47,459 bases of DNA from Bacilli bacterium (lineage in GTDB: Bacteria; Bacillota_I; Bacilli_A; ML615J-28; CAG-698): the NCBI GenBank assembly GCA_028691515.1, contig JAQUZE010000007.1, positions 27,645 through 75,103 of the forward strand, written 5' to 3'. Positions 25,158-34,831 of this stretch are shown one piece after another; within the stretch, counting starts at the first letter, position 1; each line of letters begins with the position of its first letter. The translations under genes and the position numbers were made by a program. Below the pieces are notes generated by a model. The model was not told where the DNA came from and searched no databases. It was given only the letters and a program-made list of their open reading frames with translations.

Positions 25158-25796
25158 TTACCAGTCAACTTTTGATTCGTTATTTTCTTTAATACGCTTA
25201 AAATTAGCAAAATGTTTAATTATAATAATTAAAACAATCAAAATTGTTACGATAGGATAATATATTGAATAGTTCATATTTGAAATAAGAAGATCTTTTC
25301 CAATAATAAAACCTATAATAGAAGCAATTAAGGCGGTTATAGCTGCTAGTACAGAACCAAGTGAGACATATCTTGAAGTAGCAGTAGTAATAAAGAAAAC
25401 TAAAATTACAATTGCAAAAGTAATTGGACTATAAGTTAGTATTACTCCACCACTGGTGGCAACCGCTTTGCCACCTTTAAATTTTAAAAAAACAGGAAAA
25501 ATACTACCTAAAACTGCAAAGAAACCATATATCATTGGATCTAAAATGCTATATTCAATTGGAATAATATTGTATCTAAATAATGCTAATATTAATCCAC
25601 CTTTTAAAGCATCTAGAATAAAAGTCAGTATACCATATTTTTTTCCAAGAGTTCTTGATACATTTGTAGAACCTATATTTTTAGATCCATGATTTCTAAT
25701 ATCTATTCCTTTTGCTTTGCCAATTAAATATCCAACAGGAATTGAGCCAAGTAAGTATGATATTAGAATTAAAACTATGCCAATAAGAATTTCCAT
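25158..25796 (-). CDS. plsY: Acyl-phosphate glycerol-3-phosphate acyltransferase
   Basis: Membrane enzyme that acylates glycerol-3-phosphate from acyl-phosphate, the first step of phospholipid synthesis. Its conserved loops are GSIPVGYLIGKAKGIDIRNHGSKNIGSTN, LDALKGG and FKGGKAVATSGG (quoted in part). About five to six hydrophobic segments are seen. At 212 residues it is typical. I use the ATG at 25796, 5 bases after AAGGTGA on the minus strand; an upstream in-frame ATG (25823) has no such site. It is divergent from parE, as plsY and parE are neighbours in Bacillus too. Confidence 0.96.
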   Translation of the reverse strand: MEILIGIVLILISYLLGSIPVGYLIGKAKGIDIRNHGSKNIGSTNVSRTLGKKYGILTFILDALKGGLILALFRYNIIPIEYSILDPMIYGFFAVLGSIFPVFLKFKGGKAVATSGGVILTYSPITFAIVILVFFITTATSRYVSLGSVLAAITALIASIIGFIIGKDLLISNMNYSIYYPIVTILIVLIIIIKHFANFKRIKENNESKVDW

Positions 25797-25848
25797 ATTA
25801 TTCACCTTTATAAAGTATATCAAAAAAATATTAATAAATCAACTAAAT

Positions 25849-25866
25849 AACCTTAAAAATAAGGTT
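25849..25866. repeat. Small hairpin AACCTTA / TAAGGTT between plsY and parE
   Basis: A perfect 7-bp stem with a 4-A loop in the divergent intergenic region. The T tract after it is short on both strands. It could be a weak terminator or mRNA leader structure. Confidence 0.35.
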
Positions 25867-25922
25867 TTATATAATGATAAATAAAACAAAAACAACAAAA
25901 TTATAAAAAAAATATAGTTTTA

Positions 25923-25951
25923 ATATATTCAAATATAACTATTGAATATAT
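25923..25951. repeat. Inverted repeat ATATATTCAA / TTGAATATAT upstream of parE
   Basis: A perfect 10-bp inverted repeat with a 9-base spacer, about 45 bases upstream of the parE -10. A very similar one lies at 33675-33705. Confidence 0.6.
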
Positions 25952-25991
25952 AAAATAGCAGAAAATTATAGTTTACTTTGTATTAAATATG

Positions 25992-26000
25992 TGTTATAAT
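25992..26000 (+). promoter_or_regulatory. Extended -10 promoter of parE-parC
   Basis: TGTTATAAT; the leader then holds AAGGAG and GGTGAT before the ATG at 26028. Confidence 0.65.
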
Positions 26001-26027
26001 ATTATTAATAAGGAGTTGGTGATTAAA

Positions 26028-27977
26028 ATGGCTACTATAAAAAAAGTATATTCTGATAGTGATATTCAAGTTTTACAAGGACTAGATGCAGTTAGAAAAC
26101 GTCCAGGAATGTATATTGGATCAACTGATGATAGAGGTTTACATCATCTAATCTGGGAAATAGTTGATAACGGAATTGATGAAGTTCTTGCTGAAGAAGC
26201 TAATCATATAAAAGTAACAATTCATAAAGATAATTCTGTTGAAGTTAGTGATAATGGTAGAGGTATTCCTATTGGAATTCACAAAACAGGACATCCAACT
26301 CCAGAAGTTGTTTTTGGTACTTTACATGCTGGTGGTAAATTTGATGCAACAGGAGGATATAAAGTATCAGGAGGACTTCATGGTGTAGGTTCGTCTGTAG
26401 TAAATGCTTTATCTTCATGGGTCATTTTAGACATTCAACGTGATGGTAAAAAATATGTACAAACATTTGAAAATGGTGGTAAAGTTGTAAAAAAACCTAA
26501 AATAACTCCTGCACCTAATAAAAAAAGAGGAACTACAGTACATTTTAAGCCGGATCCTTCAGTTTTTTCAACAACAATAATTGACTATAAAGCTTGTGAA
26601 GAAAGATTAAAAGAATCTGCATACTTAATTAAGGGTTTAAAGATTGAATTACTAGATGAAAGAACTGGAAAAAGTGATACATTCCAGTTTAATAATGGAA
26701 TTGTAGAATTTGTTGAAAATAAAACCAAAAATAAAAGTACATTTGGTGAACCTATATATTTTGAGGGTATATCACAAGATATAAAGGTTGAAGTTGCCTT
26801 ACAATATTCTGAAAATTATTATGGAGAAGAATTAATATCTTTTGTAAATAATATTCTTACAAAAGATGGCGGAACACATGAAACTGGTTTTAAAAGTGGA
26901 ATAACAAAATCTTTCAATGATTATGCAAGACTAAAAGGTATTTTAAAAGACAAAGACGATAATTTGGATGGAACAGATATTAGAGAAGGTTTAACAGCTA
27001 TTTTAAATATTAGAATTCCGGAAAATTTATTACAATTTGAAGGTCAAACAAAAAATAAACTTGGAACAACTGAAGCTAAAAATGCAGTTGAACAAATTGT
27101 TACTGAAAAATTAGGGTTTTATCTTGCTGAAAAAGGTGAAATTGCTAATAATCTTTTAGAAATGATGATAAAAGCATCAAGAGCAAGAGATGCTGCTAGA
27201 AAAGCTAGAGAAGAAGCTAGAAAAATAAAAAAGACTGTATCAAAAAAAACAAATTTAGCGGGGAAGCTTGCCCCACCTCAATCTAGAAATCCTCAAAAAA
27301 ATGAATTATACATTGTTGAGGGAGATTCTGCTGGAGGATCTGCTAAACTGGGAAGAGATAGAACTTTTCAAGCAATTTTACCATTAAGAGGTAAAGTTTT
27401 AAATTCTGAAAGAACAAAAACTGAAGATTTACTTAAAAATGAAGAAATATTATCGATGATTTATTCAATTGGTGCAGGATTTGGTCCTGACTTTAATATT
27501 AATAAATCAAACTATAAAAAAATAATAATAATGACTGATGCAGACAATGATGGTGCTCATATACAAATTCTTTTGTTAACATTCTTTTTCCGTTATATGC
27601 AAGAATTGATTGATGCTGGTTATGTGTATATTGCATCACCTCCTCTTTATAAAGTAACAACAAAAAATTCAATTAGTTATGCTTGGACAGATGAAGAATT
27701 AAGAGAATTAACAACTCAAGCAAAAAATGCATCGATTCAAAGATTTAAAGGTTTAGGAGAAATGAATTCAGATCAATTATGGGATACAACAATGAATCCA
27801 GAAACGAGAACTTTAATTCAAGTTAAAATAGATAATTTTGTTGAAGCAGATAAAAAAGTAGCAATTTTAATGGGTGATGATGTTGTTCCAAGAAGAGAGT
27901 GGATTGAACATAATGTATCATTTGAAAATGAAGATACATTTACTCTTGAAGATGTAGGAGTAATTGAATATGAGTAA
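26028..27977 (+). CDS. parE: DNA topoisomerase IV subunit B
   Basis: The ATPase subunit of the enzyme that decatenates daughter chromosomes. The GHKL site shows [19 protein letters not shown] and the [15 protein letters not shown] loop. The Toprim part has [10 protein letters not shown] and [12 protein letters not shown] call ParE rather than GyrB because the C-terminus reads [13 protein letters not shown]...[11 protein letters not shown], close to ParE, and because plsY-parE-parC is a known Bacillota order. The ATG at 26028 follows GGTGAT; an in-frame ATG at 25989 overlaps the promoter. It overlaps parC by 8 bases. Length 649 residues. Confidence 0.92.
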   Translation: MATIKKVYSDSDIQVLQGLDAVRKRPGMYIGSTDDRGLHHLIWEIVDNGIDEVLAEEANHIKVTIHKDNSVEVSDNGRGIPIGIHKTGHPTPEVVFGTLHAGGKFDATGGYKVSGGLHGVGSSVVNALSSWVILDIQRDGKKYVQTFENGGKVVKKPKITPAPNKKRGTTVHFKPDPSVFSTTIIDYKACEERLKESAYLIKGLKIELLDERTGKSDTFQFNNGIVEFVENKTKNKSTFGEPIYFEGISQDIKVEVALQYSENYYGEELISFVNNILTKDGGTHETGFKSGITKSFNDYARLKGILKDKDDNLDGTDIREGLTAILNIRIPENLLQFEGQTKNKLGTTEAKNAVEQIVTEKLGFYLAEKGEIANNLLEMMIKASRARDAARKAREEARKIKKTVSKKTNLAGKLAPPQSRNPQKNELYIVEGDSAGGSAKLGRDRTFQAILPLRGKVLNSERTKTEDLLKNEEILSMIYSIGAGFGPDFNINKSNYKKIIIMTDADNDGAHIQILLLTFFFRYMQELIDAGYVYIASPPLYKVTTKNSISYAWTDEELRELTTQAKNASIQRFKGLGEMNSDQLWDTTMNPETRTLIQVKIDNFVEADKKVAILMGDDVVPRREWIEHNVSFENEDTFTLEDVGVIEYE

Positions 27978-30456
27978 AAAAAATAAAAATGGAATAATTG
28001 ATCAAATTGATGAATTTATGAAAAACAATGTTTTGGAAGAAGATATTCAAGATGTATTTGGACAACGTTTTGCAAAATATGCAAAATATATTATTCAAGA
28101 TCGTGCCCTTCCAGACGTTAGAGATGGTTTAAAACCAGTTCAACGAAGAATTTTATATTCTTTATATAGTTTAGGAATTTTCTCGAATAAAAGTTATAAA
28201 AAATGTGCAAGAATTGTGGGGGATGTAATTGGTAAATATCATCCTCATGGAGATACTTCTGTTTATGATGCTATGGTTAGATTAAGCCAAGACTTTAAAA
28301 TGAGATTTCCGTTAATTGATATTCATGGTAACAATGGGTCAATAGATGGTGATCCCGCTGCAGCTATGCGTTATACTGAAGCAAGAATGAGTAAGTATGC
28401 TGAATTTTTATTACAAGATATTAATAAAAGGACAGTTGGTTTTGTTCCAAATTTTGACGATGAAGAACTAGAACCAGTAGTTTTACCAGCAAAATTTCCA
28501 AACATATTAGTCAATGGTTCATCAGGAATTAGTGCTGGTTACGCTACTGATATTCCTCCTCATAATATAGACGAGGTAATTAATGCAACAATATATCGAA
28601 TTGATCATTCCAATTGCTCATTAAAGGATTTAATGAAGTTTATAAAAGGACCAGATTTTCCAACAGGTGGTATTGTTCAAGGGATAAACTCATTAAAACA
28701 AGCTTATAAGACAGGTAAAGGGAAAATTATTGTAAGAGCAAAATCTGTAATAGAAACTAGTAAGAATATTTCCCAAATTATTTTTTATGAAATACCATAT
28801 GAAGTTAATAAAGCAGTTTTAGTTAAAAAAATGAATGATGTTTATGTGAAAAAAAATATTGATGGTATAATTGAAATTAGAGATGAAACTGACAGATCTG
28901 GATTGCGCATTGTTGTAGATGTAAAAAAAGAAATTAATCCAATTGATATTAGAGATTTTTTCTTTAAAACAACAGATTTACAAGTTAATTACAGTTTTAA
29001 TGTAACTTTAATTCATGATAAAAGACCAAAACTAATGGGTTTAATTGATATAATTGATGCTTATGTTTCTCATCAAAAAGAAGTAATTACAAACAGAAGT
29101 AATTATGAATTAGAAACAACTACTAAAAGACTTCATATTGTTGAAGGCTTAATTGCTATGACTTCAATTTTAGATTCAGTTATTCACACTATTAGAAATT
29201 CAAAAAATAAAAAAGATGCTAAAGAAAACTTAGTAATTAATTATTCTTTCACAGAATTACAAGCAGAAGCAATAGTAATGTTGCAATTATATCGTTTAAC
29301 TAATACTGATATTGTGGCTTTAGAAGAAGAGCAAAAAAAGTTATCTTTAAGTATTAATGAATTGAAGAAAATACTTTCAGATGAATCTTCACTTTTAAAA
29401 GTAATTAAAGATGAGTTAAATTATACATTAAGTCAACTTACTTCTCCAAGGAGAACTGTAATTGAAAGTGAAATTGAAGAAATCAATGTCAGTGCTAAAG
29501 AATTAATTCCAAAGGAAGATGCATATATAATTTTCACAAACGATGGATATTTAAAAAGAATTAGTGCTAAGTCATATTCTATCCTCGCTAATGGAGAAAC
29601 TACAAAATTAAAAGACAATGATTTTGTTGTCGCAAATTATAAAATAACTACGTTAGACGTAATGCTTTTCTTTACAAATTTAGGTAATTATATTTATTTG
29701 CCTGTTATTGATATTCCGGATTTAAAGCATAAGGATTTAGGTTACCATATTTCAACATTAATATCTGTTGAAGCGGATGAAAAAATTATTTTTTCAGTTC
29801 CTGTAGACGATTTTAATAAAGAAAGATATTTACTTTTTACAACAAGAAACGGTTTAATTAAGAGAACTTTAATTAAAGATATGATTGCTGTTAGATATTC
29901 AAAAGCTCTAAGAGCAACAAAAATTAGAGACAATGATAAATTAGTTAGTGTTGATATTTCAGATAAGAAAAATTGTGAAGTTGTTGTTATTACTAAAAAA
30001 GGTTATATGAATAGATATGATAGTAAAGAAATTAGTATTATGGCTCCTCCATCTTATGGAGTAAAAGCTATGGAACTAAAAAGTAGACCTGATGATGAAA
30101 TTATAGCTGGTTTTTTTGTAGATAAAAAAGATATGATAATAACATTAATGGCCAATGGATCAATAAAGAGATTTAAGCAAGACGAAATATTAAAAGGTAA
30201 AAAGAATAATGTTGGTAAGCCTTATATTCAATTAATGCGAACTGTAGATAATACTTTAATTGATGCAAAAATTGTTCATGATGCTAATTCAACGAATAAT
30301 TTAGATCTTTATATTATTGGTGAAAGTGGATTTGAGAATATTAAATATCAAGTAACTAAAACAGCTACAGCAGCAACTGGAAAAAAAGTTATTGAAAAAG
30401 AAATAGGCGATTCTTATAAATTGGCTGTCTTTAGAAATAATGATGATTTTTGTTAA
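27970..30456 (+). CDS. parC: DNA topoisomerase IV subunit A
   Basis: The DNA-cleaving subunit. [19 protein letters not shown] opens the winged-helix domain, and the catalytic tyrosine is Y135 in [21 protein letters not shown] is typical of Gram-positive ParC. A coiled-coil region and a C-terminal beta-pinwheel from about residue 500 follow; the GyrA box is not seen, which supports ParC. At 828 residues it is complete. I use ATG 27970 inside the end of parE; TTG at 27964 is an alternative. Confidence 0.93.
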   Translation: MSKKNKNGIIDQIDEFMKNNVLEEDIQDVFGQRFAKYAKYIIQDRALPDVRDGLKPVQRRILYSLYSLGIFSNKSYKKCARIVGDVIGKYHPHGDTSVYDAMVRLSQDFKMRFPLIDIHGNNGSIDGDPAAAMRYTEARMSKYAEFLLQDINKRTVGFVPNFDDEELEPVVLPAKFPNILVNGSSGISAGYATDIPPHNIDEVINATIYRIDHSNCSLKDLMKFIKGPDFPTGGIVQGINSLKQAYKTGKGKIIVRAKSVIETSKNISQIIFYEIPYEVNKAVLVKKMNDVYVKKNIDGIIEIRDETDRSGLRIVVDVKKEINPIDIRDFFFKTTDLQVNYSFNVTLIHDKRPKLMGLIDIIDAYVSHQKEVITNRSNYELETTTKRLHIVEGLIAMTSILDSVIHTIRNSKNKKDAKENLVINYSFTELQAEAIVMLQLYRLTNTDIVALEEEQKKLSLSINELKKILSDESSLLKVIKDELNYTLSQLTSPRRTVIESEIEEINVSAKELIPKEDAYIIFTNDGYLKRISAKSYSILANGETTKLKDNDFVVANYKITTLDVMLFFTNLGNYIYLPVIDIPDLKHKDLGYHISTLISVEADEKIIFSVPVDDFNKERYLLFTTRNGLIKRTLIKDMIAVRYSKALRATKIRDNDKLVSVDISDKKNCEVVVITKKGYMNRYDSKEISIMAPPSYGVKAMELKSRPDDEIIAGFFVDKKDMIITLMANGSIKRFKQDEILKGKKNNVGKPYIQLMRTVDNTLIDAKIVHDANSTNNLDLYIIGESGFENIKYQVTKTATAATGKKVIEKEIGDSYKLAVFRNNDDFC

Positions 30457-30502
30457 AAAATAAAATACATTAATTTAGAGAAGATTATTAATTTTTATGA
30501 CA

Positions 30503-30532
30503 TTTAAATTAATAAAAGTTTTTAAATTAATA
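30503..30532 (+). repeat. Direct repeat TTTAAATTAATA upstream of the Fic-like gene
   Basis: Two identical 12-base copies (30503-30514 and 30521-30532) with a period of 18, some 20 bases before the start codon. They could be operator sites for a DNA-binding regulator; being purely A/T, chance is possible. Confidence 0.4.
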
Positions 30533-30550
30533 TAAAATAAGGAGTTTTTA

Positions 30551-31573
30551 ATGAGTTGCATAAAAAACATTGATTTGTTCATCATTCCTGGTGATGTAAT
30601 AGTTAAAATAGCCAATATATATCGGTATATTGGCTCAAATTCGCGTTTGCAAGAAATAGCAGGAAATAATGTTAATAAGCTTATAGATCAAACAATAGAA
30701 AGAGATGCTTTCTTTTTAGCAAAAATTTTAAAATTAGACGTTACTGATACAAGAATGAGATTAATTATTACAAAAGATTCTCAGCCTAGAAATAAAGAAG
30801 AAGCAGCTTTATTTAATATAAAAGAGACATTAACATTATATCAAAATAATTATGCGAAAACTTTTTTTCAAAGCAATGATTTACTAAACTTAGCGAATTA
30901 CATATTTTCATCAAATACAAAATTTGATTATATAAATACTGAAAAGAAAAATTATTTTAAAAGTCAATCAAAAACTAGTAAAAGAGTAATTTTAGATGAA
31001 GTTAATGAAAATTTAAAGATTAAAGAACATAACCAAACAATAGAAAAAATAGCTTTATATTTAAATTATTTCGTTGATTATTATAATATTAATCCATTAA
31101 CACAAAATAATGAAGGTGTTAGTTTATTGCTACTTTATTTATTATGTCTTAAATGTGATTTAGAAGCGTTTAAATATATAAGTTTTTTTGAACAGTTATT
31201 TGATAAATATGAAATGTTTAAATTAGAATTAAATAACGCAAGCTTAAATTGGAAAGAAGGATTTCCTCAAGTTGTAAGTTTTATTCGTTTTATGCTTAAT
31301 CTATTTGAACAGTCATATGAAAAAGCTATTAGAATATTAAAAGATTTTAGATTTGATCAAAGTATAAATAAAGCAGATAATCTAGAAAATACTATTATGA
31401 ATATGACTGAAACTTTTTCAAAGGAAGATATTAGAGTTTTACATCCTTATGTTTCTGAATCTACTATTAATAGAGCATTAAAAAAATTAAAAGAAGAAAA
31501 GAAAATTAGACCTCTAGGAAAAGGAAGATCTGCTAAATGGATCAGATTATATAAGGGATACAACTATGATTGA
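30551..31573 (+). CDS. Fic-fold protein with degenerate active site and C-terminal winged helix
   Basis: The family call rests on my reading of patterns. Residues ~205-265 (YISFFEQLFDKYEMFKLEL, then WKEGFPQVVSFIRFMLNLF) follow the helices that close Fic proteins. The segment before them, N181-P-L-T-Q-N-N-E-G-V, sits where active Fic enzymes have HPFxxGNGRxxR, followed as usual by LLLLYLLCLK. So His, Gly, Asn and Arg of the AMPylation site are all altered. Residues ~295-335 form a winged helix (STINRALKKLKEEKKIRPLG-x-GRSAKWIRL) as many Fic proteins have. It probably cannot AMPylate and may act as a DNA-binding regulator. AAGGAG precedes the ATG. It follows parC by 94 bases. The stop is TGA, one of only two here, and overlaps the next gene by 8 bases. 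Confidence 0.65.
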   Translation: MSCIKNIDLFIIPGDVIVKIANIYRYIGSNSRLQEIAGNNVNKLIDQTIERDAFFLAKILKLDVTDTRMRLIITKDSQPRNKEEAALFNIKETLTLYQNNYAKTFFQSNDLLNLANYIFSSNTKFDYINTEKKNYFKSQSKTSKRVILDEVNENLKIKEHNQTIEKIALYLNYFVDYYNINPLTQNNEGVSLLLLYLLCLKCDLEAFKYISFFEQLFDKYEMFKLELNNASLNWKEGFPQVVSFIRFMLNLFEQSYEKAIRILKDFRFDQSINKADNLENTIMNMTETFSKEDIRVLHPYVSESTINRALKKLKEEKKIRPLGKGRSAKWIRLYKGYNYD

Positions 31574-32342
31574 GAGCAATTATCATACACATACATATTT
31601 ATGTCATCATGCTGAAGGCTTAGGTTCTGATTATATTAAAAAAGCAATTAAATTAGGGTATAAAGAAATTGGTATTTCTGATCATGGTCCTTTAGAAGGA
31701 TTATCATGGATAAGAATGACAAAAGAACAGTATAAAAATATATACATGCCTGATTTGGAAGAAGCTATAAAAAATTATGGTGACAAAATCAAAATATATA
31801 AAGGATTAGAAATTGAATTTGTTAGGGAACAAAAAGAATACTATAAAGAATTATTAAATGATCTGGATTATTTAGTTTTAGGGCAGCATTTTATTATGAA
31901 AAATGATAAATTACATGATGTGTATCATTCCCTTAATACTGAAGAAATTGTAATTTATGCTAATACTATTGTTGAAGCTGTAAATACTGGTTATTTTAGA
32001 ATTCTTGCCCACCCAGATTTATTTATGTATAAATACAACAAATGGGATAAAACAGCAGAAGAAGTTTCTAAAATTATTATTGAAGCGTGTATTAAAAATA
32101 ATGTTTATATAGAAATAAATGTTAATGGCGCTAGGCATGGTAAAATTTTGAATGAACAAAATGAAAAAACGTGGATTTATCCACGGATTGAGTTTTTAAG
32201 ATTGCTTCAAAATTATCCTGATGCTTTAATTGTTTTAAATGATGATTGTCATTTTTTGGATCATTTATATGATGAAACAACAATAGAAGTGTATAATCTA
32301 ATAATAGAAATGGGTTTAAAATTACAATCAAAATTATTTTAA
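31566..32342 (+). CDS. PHP-domain phosphoesterase (histidinol-phosphatase-like)
   Basis: A 258-residue PHP-family metal hydrolase. The metal-binding positions are visible: NYHTHTYLCHHA at the start, SDHGP near residue 38, GLEIEF, LGQHF, ILAHPDLF near residue 143 and the final NDDCH near residue 225. In histidine makers such a protein is HisJ/HisK, but no his genes are near, so its substrate here is probably another phosphorylated metabolite. Its start lies inside the end of the Fic-like gene and the two are coupled. Confidence 0.88.
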   Translation: MIESNYHTHTYLCHHAEGLGSDYIKKAIKLGYKEIGISDHGPLEGLSWIRMTKEQYKNIYMPDLEEAIKNYGDKIKIYKGLEIEFVREQKEYYKELLNDLDYLVLGQHFIMKNDKLHDVYHSLNTEEIVIYANTIVEAVNTGYFRILAHPDLFMYKYNKWDKTAEEVSKIIIEACIKNNVYIEINVNGARHGKILNEQNEKTWIYPRIEFLRLLQNYPDALIVLNDDCHFLDHLYDETTIEVYNLIIEMGLKLQSKLF

Positions 32343-32359
32343 AAAATTAGGTGAATAAT

Positions 32360-33148
32360 ATGACCAAGAAAAAATTTGTTTTAACTATAATTTCTTTATT
32401 CTTTAGTTTGTCTGCGTTAGTACTACTATTTACTAATTCACAATATTTTATATATTTAGCCATAGCAGCAATTATTAGTACAGGGCTTTATGGATATTTT
32501 ATTCGCCAAGAAAATAAAGAATTGCTTAGAGTAAACAATATTCTTAATGAAGAATTAGATATTAATAATTATATTACTGCTTATAAAAAAGTTAAAAAAA
32601 AGTATATTCAATCAAAAGATGATATTTTACTAGATGAATTATTAATATTAGAAGCTAAGACAGCAACCATTAATTTTAATGATATTAAAGAAGAATTAGA
32701 ATATTATATTAATTTAGAACCTAATTTTACTGACGTTCAAAAATTTGTTTTTTATCAATCCTGGTTTAAATATTTATTACGTCAACAACAATTAATGAAA
32801 GCAACTTTATTATTAGACCAAATGAATATTCTTTATTCTCATTTTCCTAATAGTTATAGGCACTTGATCAATAATTTAACAATCAATAAGTTAAGATTAA
32901 ATGTTTATAAAAATGAATATATCCATGAAACAGAACGGGTTTTGAAACAACTTTTACAAAGTAGATTATCAAAACTTAATTTTATTAGTATTATGTATTT
33001 ACTGGGGGTTTTATCATTTAATAATAATGATTTAAAATCTGCTAGATTAAGATTTGAATATGTTTTAAAAAATGGTAAATCATTAGCAATTGTTGAAGAA
33101 GCTAAAAACCATTTAGAAATTATTCAAAATAAAACTGATATAATATAG
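32360..33148 (+). CDS. Membrane protein with cytoplasmic helical (TPR-like) domain, function unknown
   Basis: I do not recognise this family. Two hydrophobic segments (residues ~7-24 and ~29-46) are followed by ~210 mostly helical, charged residues. Their pattern of paired helices (LEYYINLEPNFTDVQKFVF, LLRQQQLMKATLLLDQM, GVLSFNNNDLKSARLRFEYVL) resembles TPR repeats that bind proteins. The N-terminus is short, so the soluble part is likely cytoplasmic. AGGTGA precedes the ATG at 32360; a GTG at 32351 overlaps that site. It closes the Fic-PHP unit and ends in TAG. Confidence 0.75.
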   Translation: MTKKKFVLTIISLFFSLSALVLLFTNSQYFIYLAIAAIISTGLYGYFIRQENKELLRVNNILNEELDINNYITAYKKVKKKYIQSKDDILLDELLILEAKTATINFNDIKEELEYYINLEPNFTDVQKFVFYQSWFKYLLRQQQLMKATLLLDQMNILYSHFPNSYRHLINNLTINKLRLNVYKNEYIHETERVLKQLLQSRLSKLNFISIMYLLGVLSFNNNDLKSARLRFEYVLKNGKSLAIVEEAKNHLEIIQNKTDII

Positions 33149-33413
33149 TTATTATAAATATAAAGATTTTTAATCGCACTATAAATACATTAACTTATAT
33201 ATATACTTGCTTTTAAAATAAAAGTTTTTAATAAGGGATAGTTTATATTAATTAGAGTTTTTTATAAATCAATTCTATTGATAATAACATTTTGACTTTG
33301 ATCAATTATATAGAGTAAAGAGTTTGCTTAAAGAAGACATTTGTTTTATGAAGTGGTTTTTATTTAAAACATGATTTTTGCAATTGGTATTAAGAAATAA
33401 AATTATTTAGTTT

Positions 33414-33440
33414 GTCTCTACGAAAGTAGAGACTTTTTTT
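33414..33440 (+). terminator. Orphan intrinsic terminator on the plus strand
   Basis: GTCTCTAC / GTAGAGAC stem with a GAAA tetraloop and seven T. It lies 265 bases after the nearest plus-strand gene end, so it may end a small RNA or a long 3' UTR. Confidence 0.88.
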
Positions 33441-33674
33441 AATTATAAAGAAATCAATACTTTATTAAGTGCCGATAATATATATTATGATAAATTAAAT
33501 ATATAAAGGCGATAGCTATATAAAACACAACTATGTGTAAATGTGTATTTAAGGTGAATAACTATGTAAAGACTATATACACGAACATTTTATTAATAAT
33601 ATTAGTGAAAAAAGTATGAAAAACAACAAATAAATTCTTTATTTCAACAGTTATTTATTGTTTTGTTGCCTTGT

Positions 33675-33705
33675 AATATATTCATTGTATAAAATTGAAT
33701 ATATT
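33675..33705. repeat. Inverted repeat AATATATTCA / TGAATATATT
   Basis: Perfect 10-bp arms with an 11-base spacer, almost the same as the one upstream of parE. Another single arm lies at about 33750-33760. Confidence 0.6.
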
Positions 33706-33772
33706 AAAGATATATATGTAAGCATTTTTTAAATACATTCTATATCAAATATATTCACTTTTATTACAGCGC

Positions 33773-33797
33773 AAAAAAAGAGAGTATTTTACTCTCT
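33773..33797 (-). terminator. Intrinsic terminator of the xerD-deoB-hydrolase unit
   Basis: AGAGAGTA / TACTCTCT stem with a 3-base loop; the seven A on the plus strand make a T run on the minus strand. It lies about 80 bases after the hydrolase stop. Confidence 0.88.
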
Positions 33798-33874
33798 ATT
33801 TTTAAATGTTATCTATTTATATCATTTTTAAAGAATATTATATAGATTATTCTTCTTTTATAAATATAATGCTT

Positions 33875-34813
33875 TTATAGCTCTATATTATCTTTATGTA
33901 AATGTGTATCTAGCCAATTAATAATATCATCTATTATTTTTCCTTTTTCAACATCATGTAGTATTTCATGTCGTCCTTCATATAAATTCATTTGAACGTC
34001 TTTTATATTTAAATCTGTATAATCATTATAAAGTTTTTTAACAGATTTACCCATGCATCCAACAGGATCATTTTTACCACTAATCAACAAAATTGGAATA
34101 TCTTTACTTATTAGCTCATTATTATTATTTATTGTAATTAATAAATTGAAAAAATCTCTAAAGAAAGCTGTGGAAAAAATTCCTCCACAATATTTGTCTT
34201 CAACATATTTATCAACTTCAGAATCAATTGTATTTAACCAATCATAATCAGTTCTATTTGGTTTAAAATGTTTATTATATGATCCAAAAGTAATATTATC
34301 TATAAACTTTGATTTATGTTTTGGACCTTTAAATTTTATAATCACTTTTGATAAAAATTTTGCTGCTTTAAGTGTGTAATTTTTATTAACTCCAGTCCCA
34401 CAAAGTATTAAACCATTTGCTTTCGTACTATATAATTGACCGAATCTTTGTGTAATGAAAGAACCCATTGAATGTCCGAATATGAAAATTGGTAATTCAG
34501 GGTGTTTATCTTTAAAATGTTTAAAAATATTAGATAAATCGTTTATAAGATAGTTAAATCCATCTAATTCACTAATAAATCCATAATCAGATTCATTTTT
34601 TATTGTTTCAAAATGACCTCTTTGATTATATCCTACAGCAACATAATTATTATCTGCAAGATTTTTCATAAAATTATCATATCTTTCAATGTGTTCAGCC
34701 ATTCCATGAACAATAATAATAATACCTTTTATAATTGGGGATTCAGGTTGATATAATCTAACTTTCAAAGTAATATCTTGAGAAATTTGAAAATCAATTA
34801 ATGTTTTATCCAT
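33875..34813 (-). CDS. Alpha/beta hydrolase, monoacylglycerol lipase/lysophospholipase-like
   Basis: A 312-residue serine hydrolase of the Hydrolase_4 group. The oxyanion region is IVHGMAEHIERY near residue 36, the nucleophile elbow is GHSMGS near residue 115, the acid is in SGKNDPVG and the histidine in EGRHEIL near the end. There is no signal peptide, so it acts inside the cell. It probably cleaves monoacylglycerols or lysophospholipids; the exact ester is not readable. AGAGGG precedes the ATG, 18 bases after deoB. Its place after deoB gives no functional clue. Confidence 0.9.
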   Translation of the reverse strand: MDKTLIDFQISQDITLKVRLYQPESPIIKGIIIIVHGMAEHIERYDNFMKNLADNNYVAVGYNQRGHFETIKNESDYGFISELDGFNYLINDLSNIFKHFKDKHPELPIFIFGHSMGSFITQRFGQLYSTKANGLILCGTGVNKNYTLKAAKFLSKVIIKFKGPKHKSKFIDNITFGSYNKHFKPNRTDYDWLNTIDSEVDKYVEDKYCGGIFSTAFFRDFFNLLITINNNNELISKDIPILLISGKNDPVGCMGKSVKKLYNDYTDLNIKDVQMNLYEGRHEILHDVEKGKIIDDIINWLDTHLHKDNIEL

Positions 34814-34831
34814 ATTGCCCTCTTTCTGTTT

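Larger units (their letters stand above)
33149..33772. other. Long intergenic region with no clear gene
   Basis: About 620 very AT-rich bases without a credible ORF. They hold a strong plus-strand terminator at 33414-33440, an ATATATTCA-type inverted repeat at 33675-33705, and small stems such as ACACA / TGTGT near 33530. An AAGGTGA at about 33553 is followed by ATG TAA, a start directly before a stop; a GTG inside it opens only 21 codons. I see no tRNA, rRNA or known small RNA. A TTGACT at 33292 could be a -35. Confidence 0.6.

Noticed and set aside
26028-30456. gyrB-gyrA instead of parE-parC
   Set aside because: The C-terminal motifs of both proteins, lack of a GyrA box and the plsY neighbour favour topoisomerase IV.
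32170-32185. DnaA-box-like TTATCCACG in a small palindrome
   Set aside because: It is single, inside the PHP coding sequence, and has no cluster or AT-rich unwinding region with it.
33149-33874. tRNA, tmRNA or RNase P RNA in the long gap
   Set aside because: No T-loop GGTTCGA-like sequence, CCA end or GC-rich helices are present.
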